From NCBI GenBank assembly GCA_003988855.1, contig QYAI01000024.1, positions 248,001 through 312,000 on the forward strand: a stretch of DNA of 64,000 nt. The letters are read 5' to 3'. Origin of the DNA: Arachnopeziza araneosa. Its lineage: Eukaryota > Ascomycota > Leotiomycetes > Helotiales > Arachnopezizaceae. Shown piece by piece: positions 9,815-20,392 of this stretch. The notes under the pieces were generated by a model that worked only from the letters and a program-made list of their open reading frames with translations, was not told the origin of the DNA and did no database searches. Position 1 is the stretch's first letter. Every line of letters starts with the position of its first letter. The translations under genes and the position numbers were made by a program.

Positions 9815-10997
9815 ATGTCGTCTTCACATAGAAACAATGGCAAATCCAACAATTCTCATCCCTCGGTCAAACCCTCGCACAGAATGGCGTCGACCTTTAA
9901 ATCCTTCCTGAACACTGCCAAACAGACCATTTCTGGTGCATCAACTCCGATTCCCGGAACACCAGCTGAAAGCACCCCCATTGACCAGCTATTCCCCAAG
10001 GTCAACAAGGAAGTTGACGGCGAGGATTGTGATCACGACTGTGAAAGTTGTGTAGTGAAATGGCCAAAGGGGTTCAAGATTGACGAGGATGATAAGTTGT
10101 ATGGCCATGTTAAGGGATGGAGTACGCATCTCTTGGTTGCAACAGGAAAGACAGATTGGGTTAGAGATGTTGCAGATGAAAAGGGCAGTGTGATGGAAGC
10201 TATTGAGAAGAAGGCAGACATAAAACCAAGCACCGGAGTTTGTCTCCCTCGCAGACTCTTGGGAAACTTACTAATGGGATCTTCAGAGACTTATGCTCTC
10301 AGCCTCGAACATACCTACTCCGTCTCACTCCTCAGATTACTCTGATCCGACCACCGTTTTGCTGCTCCCTGCTTGGGTAATAATCGAAAACGTCACACCC
10401 AAGTCTGTCAATATCTTAATATCAGAATTCATCAACAAGGCTCCGACAAACACAGCACCACTCGGACCAGTCTCTATACCAGCCTCCCTACCTGACCCTC
10501 TACTTACGGCCAGCCAATTAACATCACGGCCATGCCCACATCGAGCCTTAATACTACTATGCTCACAGAAGACACGTGATGCACGCTGTGGACAAAGTGC
10601 GCCTCTGTTAAGAAAAGAATTCGAGAGACATCTTCGAGTCTGTGGGCTGTACCGAGATCTAGATGATGAGAGACCAGGTGGAGTAGGCATTTATTTCATT
10701 TCTCACGTTGGAGGACACAAGTATTCTGCTAATGTAATGATATACCGCAAAAATGATGCATTTGGCTTAGATGGAATAGAAAGAGGAAAGTTGGATGGAG
10801 AAGTATGCCCACCACCTTCGAAAGTGGGTGCGGATGATGTGTTAGAGGGCGCAGCGCAGTGTATTTGGATTGCTAGGGTGCGACCAGAGGATTGTGAAGG
10901 AATCGTAAAATACACGGTGCTTCAAGGTAAGGTTGTCAAACCGGAACGACAGCTAAGAGGCGGGTTTGATAGGTCTAGAGGGGTCTTTAGCTGGTAA
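9815..10997 (+). CDS. Apd1/Aim32-type sucrase-ferredoxin-like [2Fe-2S] protein
   Basis: Thioredoxin-like ferredoxin family protein. Exons 9815-10237 and 10287-10997 give 377 residues; the 49-nt intron (GTTTGT donor, TTACTAATG branch region, CAG acceptor) restores KPSTG-RLMLSASNIPTP. The N-terminal half carries a Cys cluster, CDHDCESC (residues about 69-76). The C-terminal half has CPHRALILLCSQKTRDARC with two Cys spaced C-x8-C, then HVGGHKYSANVMIY with H-x3-H. Known from yeast Apd1: the same spacing (two Cys nine apart, two His four apart) binds a [2Fe-2S] cluster with bis-histidinyl ligation, and these proteins affect redox and hydroxyurea or copper tolerance. Function here is inferred from that. 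Upstream ATG chosen; M24 (MASTFKSF) is an alternative. Confidence 0.9.
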
Positions 10998-11451
10998 AGC
11001 CTTTTTCCGAAATAGAACAATCTTATCAATTTAGAGGAAGGTATGATACTCGCCTTGAGCTTAATATATTAGCACTATTAGATTTTTATACATGGCGATG
11101 ATATTGGCGAAACAGTTTGGCTTTCCTTATTAATTTGAATTCTATATTTTCTCTAGACTCCTCAACGACAGGTATAATGTTCAAAGTCAAGAAACAGAAT
11201 CAAAGATAGAGGACTTCGTGTCAAGTGAGCATAATACCAGCAGTCAACTAAGCATCGATACCTCCCAAATATCTCTCCGAACGAGCTCAGCTTCTAATAA
11301 CCTCATGAACCATACATTATCAAGCCTCAAATTCTTTAAATTTATTACAATCTAAACTCGGTGTATAGTTTTCTTACCATACTTCAGTGGATTTTGCGTC
11401 ACAAAATGGTAGGATAACACACTCAAACCCAACTAACAATAGCATGTAGCT
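10998..11451. other. Convergent intergenic spacer
   Basis: AT-rich 3' flanks of two converging genes (the Apd1/Aim32-like gene and the SDR gene). No gene seen. Confidence 0.5.
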
Positions 11452-12453
11452 CTAGATTACACTCCAAGCTTTGTCGATCGGCACTGAAGCGCCATTGATG
11501 ACTTTGGCAGCATCACTCGCAAGGAAGAGAATCAAATTCGCAACATCCTGGCCCAAGATAGCCGGCTTATGGCCACTCGGATTATGCAAAGCAACAACTT
11601 GTCTACAAAGTTAAAAGTCGTTCAAGATTATCAAAAGATTACTCACTCGGTTAGGGTGTACGACTCTCTATCGAAATTCTCCATCTTCAAGCTTTCTGCG
11701 ATATTTGTATCAACAGCTGCGGTACATTAGCATGATAGCCACATATTCTTGAGCCAAATACAAACCTCCAGGGAGCACCGCGTTACACCGGATGCCGACA
11801 TCGCGAAAACGGAAGGCTGTGTGTTTCGTAACACCAAGCTGCTCCATTAATCTCAAATCATATGGATCGAGAATGTCAGACATACCAATCCGTGTTTTGA
11901 AGTCGTATAAGCTAAGCCAGCAACAGCTCCGCTTGTTGCTGCTTTGCTAGCTACATTAACTATTGAGCCATTTTTCTTGGCTTTCATAAACGGTAAAACT
12001 GCTCTAATCATTCTCGTAGGAACTGTGAGGTTGATCATCAGTACTCGTTCCCATTCAGGATCCGTGAAAACATCAGCAGCCTCAAATGCATCCATGACTC
12101 CAGCCACATTCGCGAGAACGTCGATTCTTTCTCTATTCCGTTGTCAGTTTGATACAGGGGATGTGAAGGGACGAATACCCGAACTCGGCAATGCAGATTC
12201 TAACAACGTTATCGCATTCCCCTTCCTCTGTAAGATCTCCCTTATGAAAATGGAATCTTCCTTGATGCGACTCATCAATCTTTGCGTAGTCAATCGCCTT
12301 GACGTCGACGCCAAACACTTGATACTGATGGCTGAGGAAGGTCTGAGTTGTTGCAAGGCCTATGCCTGAAGCACATCCAGTAACAATAGCAACTTTGCCA
12401 AATCCTGCTCCGTCAATATGGCTTAAGTTATCGTTGTGATATGAGAAAGACAT
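11452..12453 (-). CDS. Short-chain dehydrogenase/reductase (SDR)
   Basis: Classical NAD(P)-dependent SDR of unknown substrate, resembling 3-oxoacyl-ACP reductase or sugar/alcohol dehydrogenases. Five exons, 12179-12453, 11886-12132, 11766-11838, 11647-11716 and 11452-11602, splice in phase to 271 residues. The cofactor motif is TGCASGIG (residues 25-32); VFGVDVKAID gives the acidic residue that usually favours NAD. The structural NAG motif is ANVAG. The catalytic Tyr and Lys are Y167 and K171 in YTTSKHGL, with Ser supplied by IVNVASKA. The C-terminus has CNAVLPGAVDTNIAESLK and FLASDAAKVINGASVPIDKAW. With four introns it is the most fragmented gene in this block. M1 is MSFSYHND; an ATG eight codons upstream is possible. 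Confidence 0.9.
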
Positions 12454-13030
12454 TCTATTGAAAGAGAGAGAGTGCAATGCAGTTGTGATTTCAAGAAGAC
12501 AATTTAGCTAGAATGTTGACGACCTTGAGTACATCTCGCAAAACGGAAGAGATAAATTATAAGGAAGCTTCTTCTCATATAGCACCATGAAATTATCCCG
12601 ACTCGGTCCCACCCGAAGAGTCGTACGATCATCTCCATTGTTGATTTTTTGCATGCAGCTTCGGAAGATCACCCCCATGAACTTGCCCATTAGATCTGCG
12701 CCAGATGACCAACCCATTCATCGTATGACTTCGGGCTGGATTTCGCCTTCTGTCGTGGTAGGTGACGATTATGAAAGCGTGCATGAGTTGTTATTGGAAG
12801 TGGCTGATGGAATTCTCATAAAATGTCCGTCTTGCGCACAATTGAGAACGGTCGCTGCCGGTTCTCTATCAACTTAGCAAATGTAGTCTGTGTTATTCAA
12901 ACTGCTTGGTCAATTCTTTCCTTTCTTATATTTCGAGAACTATTATGGGACTACTAAAAGAGTCTTTTGATTTTCTATTCTTTGGATGCAATTGCATCTT
13001 ACTTTGTCAAGTTCACATTGCGCTTTCACA

Positions 13031-13069
13031 CTGAGCTTTCATACTGAGCTTTAATCCTGAGCTTTCATC
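13031..13069 (+). repeat. Tandem 13-bp repeat, three copies plus a degenerate one
   Basis: Three consecutive units beginning CTGAGCTTT start at 13031, 13044 and 13057. The second differs in one base of its ATC tail, and a partial copy (GCTTTCACA) precedes them. Confidence 0.8.
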
Positions 13070-13505
13070 CTGGTTCTGCTATAGAGTAGACCGAGTCATC
13101 ATCGATGTAAAAGTCCTCAGCAAGATGGGATATAATACTGAACCAACTCTATGCTGTCGTTTGCAAATCACGTTGTTTCAAGTTCTGTGGGGAAGCACTC
13201 TATACTCAGCCGCTACCTCAACCTCAAACAAGATTCCCCATTCCACCACCCAACTTGAGATCGGACTTCCTCGGCATGAGGCCTCGTTGTTCCAGGCAAA
13301 CTTCCTTGAGTAGATCCTTTTGAAATCTTTCCTGGTATTTACTCGGAGCTGCCACTCCGTTCTTTGGAACCGGAATTTTGGGAAACTCTCTCCAAATTTG
13401 CGTGTTTGAAGCAGCCCAAGCCATCAATCGATTTAGTGCTTGAGCCGCCGGAGATGAAATCAGCATCATTCTCACTTAGCTGTATGAACTATACAGATTT
13501 CAAGA

Positions 13506-13511
13506 GGCTAA
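13506..13511 (+). promoter_or_regulatory. Candidate XlnR/XYR1 site (GGCTAA)
   Basis: GGCTAA, the core recognised by the xylanase/cellulase activator XlnR/XYR1 in filamentous fungi, lies 110 bp upstream of the endoglucanase ATG. A hexamer is expected by chance every few kb, so this is only suggestive from position. Confidence 0.3.
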
Positions 13512-13528
13512 GCCGAGTCCAAAATTTC

Positions 13529-13535
13529 TATAAAG
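13529..13535 (+). promoter_or_regulatory. Candidate TATA box of the endoglucanase gene
   Basis: TATAAAG lies 81 bp upstream of the GH5 ATG, a good distance for a fungal core promoter, and sits just downstream of the GGCTAA motif. Confidence 0.45.
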
Positions 13536-13615
13536 TTCTCACAATGGCCATTCATCAGATCTCCTTAGTTACCACTCCTCTCACTCCCTGACGCACATTT
13601 ATATTCCTTGAAGAG

Positions 13616-14911
13616 ATGCGTTTTAGATACTCTTTTTTCGTCGCTGGTCTTTCAACCTCTGTTCTTGCCATTCCAATAGCTGGCATTGATGATGAGTGTG
13701 ACAATGAAACCCCGACAAGTGCTTTTGCTTTTGCTGGTAAGTGTGTACAGCATTATGCGAGAACTGTTGCTCATTCGATATCTAGCTGCAACATCCACAA
13801 TAGATTCTTCAAGTATGGCAATTGCGTCCAGTATGATATCAACCTCTGCTATGTCTAGCACTACGCCGTCCGGTACAGTCTCAATAGCAGTCCCAGCTTC
13901 AACCACAGTCCAGCCTTCTAGTACATCAACTAGTTCCTTGCAATGGGTTGGGGTCAATGAGTCTGGTGCAGAGTTTGGGAATACCGCAATTCCGGGTGAA
14001 CTCAACAAGGATTACACCTGGCCAAATACTTCGGCAATCGAAATCCTTATCAAAAAAGGAATGAACATCTTCCGGGTTCCAATTCTCATGGAGCGTGTTG
14101 CTCCCGGTACTATGACTGGTCCTCTAAATACCACATATGTATCTGGACTTGCATCTACTGTATCTTTTATTACTGCTGCTGGAGCCCACGTAGCTATTGA
14201 TAGCCAGAACTTCGGCCGCTATAACGGTAGCATTTTCACATCTATCTCCGATTTTCAGACTTATTGGACCAACGTGGCTACGGAATTCAGGGATAATAGC
14301 AATGTCATTTTTGATTGCAACAATGAGTTCCATGATGAACCATCCAATGAGCTTGTTGCATCACTCAATCAGGCTTGCATCGACGGCGTTCGTGCTGCAG
14401 GAGCAACTACTCAGTACATTTTCGTTGAAGGTAAGCATTTCCTTAGTTCAGAACGATCGCAATATCATAAACTAACAAGCCTCTAGGAACCAGTTACACC
14501 GGTGCCTGGACTTGGACATCATCAGGAAATGCGGCTTCGATGGGTAATCTTACCGACCCATCTGACAAGATCATATATGAGATGCACCAATACCTCGACT
14601 CAGACGGTTCGGGAACGTCAGCAACATGTGTTTCTTCCACCATCGGAGCTGAGCGCATCGCGGACGCTACTGCCTGGCTCAAAGCAAACAAGAAGAAGGG
14701 CATTCTGGGTGAGTTTGCAGGAGGTGCGAATTCTGTATGCCAAAGTGCAGTTACTGGTATGTTGGATGCCTTGGTTGCTTCCGGTGATGTTTGGATGGGT
14801 GCTATGTGGTGGGGAGGAGGGCCATGGTGGGGTGATTACATTTCCAGTATGGAGCCAGATAGTGGCACGGGATATGTGGCTTACATTGATACTCTTACGA
14901 AGTACATCTAA
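13616..14911 (+). CDS. Secreted GH5 endo-beta-1,4-glucanase
   Basis: Cellulose-degrading endoglucanase of the Cel5/EGII type. Exons 13616-13736, 13786-14430 and 14487-14911 give 396 residues. A signal peptide ends near VLAIPIAG. Residues about 41-92 are a Ser/Thr/Ala-rich linker, and the (beta/alpha)8 catalytic domain starts at [14 protein letters not shown]. The acid/base Glu is E221 in [11 protein letters not shown] and the nucleophile is E331 in [24 protein letters not shown] and [12 protein letters not shown] fit the family. The block before the linker ([16 protein letters not shown]) is far too short for a cellulose-binding CBM1, so the linker has no binding module attached. Intron 1 ends GTAAGT/TAG and intron 2 GTAAGC/TAG. 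Promoter candidates are at 13506 and 13529. Confidence 0.93.
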
Positions 14912-15236
14912 GTTGCATGGGAGTGATGGAAAGATATGGTTTTCTTGTAAATACACATTGGCGAGGATGACTTGGATATATCGATAAACAGAGACAATCC
15001 ATATTCGAATAAGACTATGACAATGGAGTTGTTGACTTTTCTAGCTCATTATATAGCCTGAGGAAGGTGTTCAGGAGCCTCAGAGTACGCACTGTAAAAC
15101 TGTAAATGAAATCCGGTTCTTTCTAAACCACATTCAATAAGAGAATATATTAAAAGGATAATCCTTTTGCTCATCTTGAATTGGTGAATTTTTAGGTTTG
15201 AAGTCTAGTCTATTTTGATCAACATCACAAAATCCT
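14912..15236. other. Convergent intergenic spacer
   Basis: AT-rich 3' flanks of the endoglucanase and the kinase-like gene; nothing else seen. Confidence 0.5.
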
Positions 15237-16437
15237 CTACTTGAATAAACACTTCAAGACACCTGCCTCAAAGAAGTCTCTATCTTTCTCCCACCCCTTA
15301 ACCACAAAGTCCCTTCCCACTTCCACTACACCCTCAACCTGTTCTACGCTTCCCCAACCCTGGACTCTACTCCCCCAGCAGACTAGATGCGCACCTACAT
15401 GGATAGCGGTCTTGAATGCCAAATCATCCTCTAAGGCCCCGTAACCATCCATAAAGGACTTAATAAACCACAATCCTGCGTCGAGATTCTTAAAGTATTT
15501 TAGTTCATACAGCTCTGCAATCATCTGACCCAGATCGAAGGCGTATGATGAGAGGTGAGACATTTCCCAATCGATAACGAAGAGCGTTGTAGCTTCTGAA
15601 CCGGTTAAAGGTCGGTCTGGAAGAATGACACTATTTCTTATCAGTTTTCAAGTCGACAGTAACGAGATCAAGTAAACCAACTTTCCACTCCAAAAATCAC
15701 CATGGATTAATTTCCCCTCTTCGTTGTCTAATTCCGCCTTTGTGCTCCTTTCAACAGCCTTAAAAGTCGCCTTACTCCCACCCAAAATATTTGGGAAGTT
15801 GTCAACCGTAGCCACGAGATTAGTGTAATTTAATCTGAATTTCAACTCTCTCAAGGTATTATTTCCTTTCATATGCTTTCGCAGATCCACTCTCTCCGAG
15901 TCGTTAGCCCAGGCATGAAAGTCCTTCAGCCAAGTACCGAAAGCATGGCCAACTTTTCCACACTGAGTTTCTGTTAGTGTCTCGTGGTGAGTAAGAACAT
16001 AATCTTTGAGGTCAAGAGATGCTGGAAGATCAGTGTAGATCTGATTGTGTTCTGCTTCGTCAAAGAACAGTACTCTGGGCGTTGTGACCTCGACATCCCC
16101 TTCTTTGACAGAAGGCAAAGTGTGTAGTTCTTTTAGGATATCGGCTTCATAATCCTACATGATATTAACATTGCATCAAGTATCAGATAGGTCGACATAC
16201 ACAACGCGTAGTAGTCAACTTAAATGACGGGTTGAGAGCCACATAACCTTCCGTATGTTTAATCACCACAGACTTGCTGCCATCAGGAAGTGGCGAGGTG
16301 AGAATTCCGCGGTAGACAAAGTTCGCTGTTCCACCAGCAAGATTCCAGAGGTCATTGCAAGCGAACTTTGTAGGCGCTAGTTGGGTCTGTACCTTCAGGG
16401 CGATTTCGTCCACTGCCATTGGGAGTGACGTCGTCAT
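15237..16437 (-). CDS. Aminoglycoside-phosphotransferase-type kinase-like protein
   Basis: Protein-kinase-like fold enzyme of the APH/choline-kinase group, likely phosphorylating a small molecule; several fungal members look like methylthioribose-kinase relatives. Exons 16201-16437, 15682-16154 and 15237-15630 give 367 residues. The ATP-binding lobe has LAGGTANFVYRG and SVVIKHTEGYVAL (Lys of the VIKH strand). The catalytic loop is HGDFWSGN (H230, D232, N237), with Asn restored only by splicing across the second intron. The metal-binding Asp is D257 in VIDWEMSHLS. The C-terminal helices (FDLGQMIAELYELKYF, HLVCWGSRVQGW) fit the family. The start is uncertain: an in-frame ATG 30 codons upstream would add MPVHHFEFQ..., but the downstream MTTSLPM gives a normal length. 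Confidence 0.85.
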
Positions 16438-17070
16438 TCTGATGGTCTGATCAATGAGGTGGTGTGAATACGAGCGAGGAGTTAGGTAGGAGATGTTGCC
16501 CTGAAACTCGAAATGGTGAACAGGCAAAGGATCATAAGAAAATGAGATGCGAAGCCCTTAAGAGGTGAGCCGATGAATACTCTGCAATGTGTCGCGCCGA
16601 CTGAGAGACTGAAGATGTATGAGAGAGGGAAAAATGAATTTGATGAGGAACAAATGCAGGGGAGCTACTTAAGGATGTTTTAAACACTCGAGGAGCAGAC
16701 ATCCTGTTTTTCAGGCTTTTGAAAAAGAGTCGTTGGGCCGTTTGACAATTGCGGTGTAGAGACCAGCCATCCAATCGAAAGCAGAATCGCACAATCAAGG
16801 CGAGCCAAGGTTGGCCTATTTAGGACTAGCGGTGACTTTTTTAATCTGGTCATTGTTTATCTTCTGATCAAGAAATCCAGAGATATTCCAGAGACTTCTT
16901 TTCATAAAAGCTACCTATGTAGAAAAATGCTTTGAAACCTATAGTAGTAAATGAATCCTCGCTCCTTAGCGCCATGAATGTTGGCAACACCCGCAAGACG
17001 CCGCGCTAAGCCCAGTCATAAACATGCTCGTTATAATATCATGTTGTCGTTTGCTATTTCTTGTTTCTGC
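16438..17070. other. Intergenic spacer
   Basis: Upstream region of the APH-type gene and 3' flank of EDC3. No gene recognised. Confidence 0.5.
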
Positions 17071-19421
17071 TTACTCCGAAACTCCTTGGAATCTCATTCC
17101 CAAAACCCAGCTCCCTTCAAACTCAATTCCTCTTCTAATTTTCGTGCCGGCTTTTTTCCACTAAGTCCTCCAAGTTAGCATTTTCAAATACTGTTGAGTG
17201 GAGGAAATATGAAACAAAGCCTCGCTACACTGATTGCACTGGGAAGTTTGACATATCTCATCTTGAGAAAAATGGAGAAACGAAAGACGGAGGCCAGGAT
17301 CCTTACCACTGCAGCACCAAGACCGATATCCGCAACGAAAAGTTGCCATTCTTTGCCTTTCGCAGCACCCTCTTCATTGACAGTGCCTTTACCCAAAGTC
17401 ATTGCCTCCAGGAGACCTTTCTTTGGAGCTCCCATTGCCACCACATATTTCGCATAGAGGTACACTTGGTCTCCTTCGATAATACTGACTTTTCCAGATG
17501 TAGGATCAATGCCAGTGGGGATATCAATCGCCAGCACCGAAGCCTTAGTTCTGTTGGCCCATGAAATGAGTTCGTAAGCTGTAGCTTGGTCCCCTAATCT
17601 CAACTCTTCAAAGGATATAGTGAGGCCTAAAAGACCATCAATTATAAGATCAATAGGTGCATCAAGTTGTTTGGTGAATGCAAAAAGCTCGCTCTTATTC
17701 AAAATTTTCCCTCCGAAGCCACGAAAGACTTTGATTTGACGCCTCAAGCCCTCAAGAAGCTCGGATTCACGCTCAAGGCCAAGAACACAAACAGTAACAT
17801 TGATGCCATGATTTCTGATATGGCGTGCAGCAGCAATAGATCGAAGGCCACTCTTGTTATTGCCAGCGAATGCTACAACCGTTGGAACCGTAACCTTTGT
17901 GGACGTGGTCAATCCACGACCACCGGTATTTAAGGCGGACAATGCAACCTCGGCGAGGCCACGACCTGCGTTCTCAGTCATCATGTCTTCCGACAAGCCC
18001 AATTCATTATCTGCAATGTTCTCGAGGTTAAGCATCTGCAAGGCTGAAATAGTCTCACAACGACGATCAGCTGGAACCACAAAAAAGGCAGGTTTTCCGG
18101 GAGCATTTGGAATCTGATGAATATGAGTATCAAGACTTTCCAAGGGTTGAGGTACTACTTACCGACATTGTACGGGCCGGTGGAATCGAGGTATTTGCAC
18201 TACCTTTTCGTGAGATGGGACGTATTTCCGTCGGTCTTCTGTTAGCAGCTAACTTGCTCTCTGCGCGACGACTTTGTCGGCCACTTGCTGAGCCTCTCGG
18301 GCTAGTTCGTTGATCGATATCACTCTCTTCAGCCTCACTCTTCCACTCCTCGGTTTTCATCTTTGGGGTGCCATTGGTTGATTTAGGTTTCTCAAGGACA
18401 TTTTCAGAATAGTGAAGATTCTTGCCACCAGCAGTTCCCGGCTTCGATTTTGCGAGACGGTTGTGAGAAACAAGCCGCTCCTCGTCTGCCACACTATCTT
18501 CAGCTTGTAACTGACTGAAAATGGTTTGCTTATCGAATTTTGCTAAACTGCCCTCAAAATCAAAGTCGCCCATATCTTGAACATCTGTAGCATCTTCAGT
18601 TGCCCAACCGTTTTCCTCAATCTTTCCATGTTTCCGCCCCTTCTTTTTGTTTATAGTATCGTAAGGTTGGAAAGACGGGTTTGGTTCAAGAAGCGGTGTT
18701 TCTCTCCATCCCTTAGATTTCGTAGTCTCCTTTGCCGGTGTAGTAGCCGGGTCTTGCATGAAATCCTCTGCACCCTTCTTACCCTTCCGTCTTCGAGTTC
18801 TCTTGGGCTTGTCGGCCCTGGCATCCTGCTGCTCCAGTTCCCTCTCTGCCGTTAACTCGTCTAGAATGTGTCTTTCTTCATCTTCCTCCGGTGGGTCTTC
18901 ATCAACGCTATCTTTTGCTATTGGCTCTATCAAGGTAGTAGCAGGGGTGATGTCCCTTAGAACCCTCTCTTCCCTCCCAGTCGTGGTTCTGGCCGAATCT
19001 TCTCGCGCCATCGCACTACCACTCCAGCTTGTCGGTATGGAAGCACGACTAACGGGGGTAGGCCGTTTCCCAACGCTTAGAATCGCCGGGTCCTCGAATG
19101 TTTTCGGCTGCTGAGGTATTGCTGTTGCTCGAGGGGGGGCGGGGCGGATTGTTGGAGCTGCATTTTCACTCACAGCTTCAACGAGTTCAGCTATTTCCGA
19201 GGCGTTGATCGTCATTTCTGGAACATATTTATTGTATGGAAGTGAAGTCACTGCGAGGCAAAGCTTTTAGCAACGACAAACACATAAAAGGGAGGAATCT
19301 CACCATTCCGCAAAGTCAAGCTCAGTCCTGGCTCGACACCGCTCACAATCCCTCGGACTTGGGCACCGGGAGGCGAGGTGAGCGTCACCAACATAGTGAG
19401 CCCAATAAAGCTGTTCGACAT
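17071..19421 (-). CDS. EDC3: Enhancer of mRNA decapping 3
   Basis: Cytoplasmic P-body scaffold that binds Dcp2 and the DEAD-box helicase Dhh1 and activates mRNA decapping. Exons 19304-19421, 18163-19250, 17307-18113 and 17071-17160 give 700 residues. The N-terminal LSm-like domain begins MSNSFIGLTMLVTLTSPPGA and ends within exon 2. A long disordered, charged region follows (poly-basic TRRRKGKKG). The FDF motif that contacts Dhh1 is MGDFDFEGSLAKFDK (about residues 266-280). The C-terminal YjeF_N Rossmann domain runs from about 403 to 697, with PADRRCETISALQMLNLE, VVAFAGNNKSG and SVLAIDIPTGIDP. The last 30 residues (WKKAGTKIRRGIEFEGSW) come from a separate exon. Introns are 49-146 nt. All three domains are in the canonical order, so the call is firm. 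Confidence 0.94.
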
Positions 19422-20392
19422 GGTGAAGACGTGAGCTTGGGGCCACCACTTTAGAACCGATTTTCGAAGATCATATATCTGACTACGAGAGCTGTGATAG
19501 CGGGGTCGCCGTTGCGTTGAAGGTTTTGAGGGCGAAGGAGTTCTATTGAGAAAACGAGCTGTGCGTAGCAGTCATGAAACGTTCTTTTGTTGCTGTCAGC
19601 TTGTGTGGACTTTTGGGAAGCCGTAGTAGGAGATAAAAAGTATAGTTTCGGGGATTTTGAAAGTCATCCGGGACGGCAGGAGCAGCCGACCGATATGAGC
19701 CTCAGCAATCGAATTCTGTTGCACCATGTATTTTCACTCTTGACAGCGCTGAGAGTTCCAAGCAAATAACTCTCTCGAAATTAGCCGTTGTTCTATCTAG
19801 AATCTAACTACACAACATGTTTGACCACACACCGGATCGTTATTTTATAGTTGTTTGATATATCATGCCCTCGCGAACATTTGCTTTCTGAAAACTGGAG
19901 GAGGTCTGTTTACGTTCCGAGAAGGAAGGTTTGTAATGAAGCTCCAACTAACTGTAAGATATTTTGTGAATGGTATGATCCAATTTCATGGTGACGCTAC
20001 CTGCTGCGTTGGCGCTGCTGGTGACACAATTCTTGACTTCGAGGGATTGGCCTATGCAACACTAGGGTGGGGAGATGGAGAAATCAGTGGATCGTAAGTG
20101 TTACAATTTAATGGAATCACCATAACAGAGCAAGCCACAATATCCCAAGGTTTAATTGTAAACCGATACTCTTGGGGTGCGTTGTCGCATGACCCGTCCA
20201 TGGGTAAACCCACATCTATACCCTCTGTTCTATGCTAGAGTGATGTTCCGCTTCTGTTCCCGTAAACCGCAAGCACTCCAATTCATACCAATAGCTAAAT
20301 ACAACCTAAAGGTATGATTCTACCCAAAAACACGCTCTCAGCAACGCCACACATATGCCGGGATAATTTAGATACTAACCAATCCACAAACA
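19422..20392. other. Intergenic spacer between EDC3 and PIF1
   Basis: Upstream region of EDC3 and 3' flank of PIF1, 0.97 kb. Short frames only; nothing supported. Confidence 0.5.

Larger units (their letters stand above)
12454..13615. other. Intergenic region upstream of the endoglucanase
   Basis: Divergent spacer of 1.16 kb. An open frame at 12587-12877 has no recognisable family. A 13-bp tandem repeat lies at 13031-13069. The right end should hold the promoter of the GH5 gene. Confidence 0.5.

Noticed and set aside
12587..12877. 96-codon open frame on the plus strand
   Set aside because: No family resemblance or supporting promoter; likely chance.
19855..20097. 80-codon open frame between EDC3 and PIF1
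   Set aside because: It lacks an ATG at its first codon and has no motif; likely chance.
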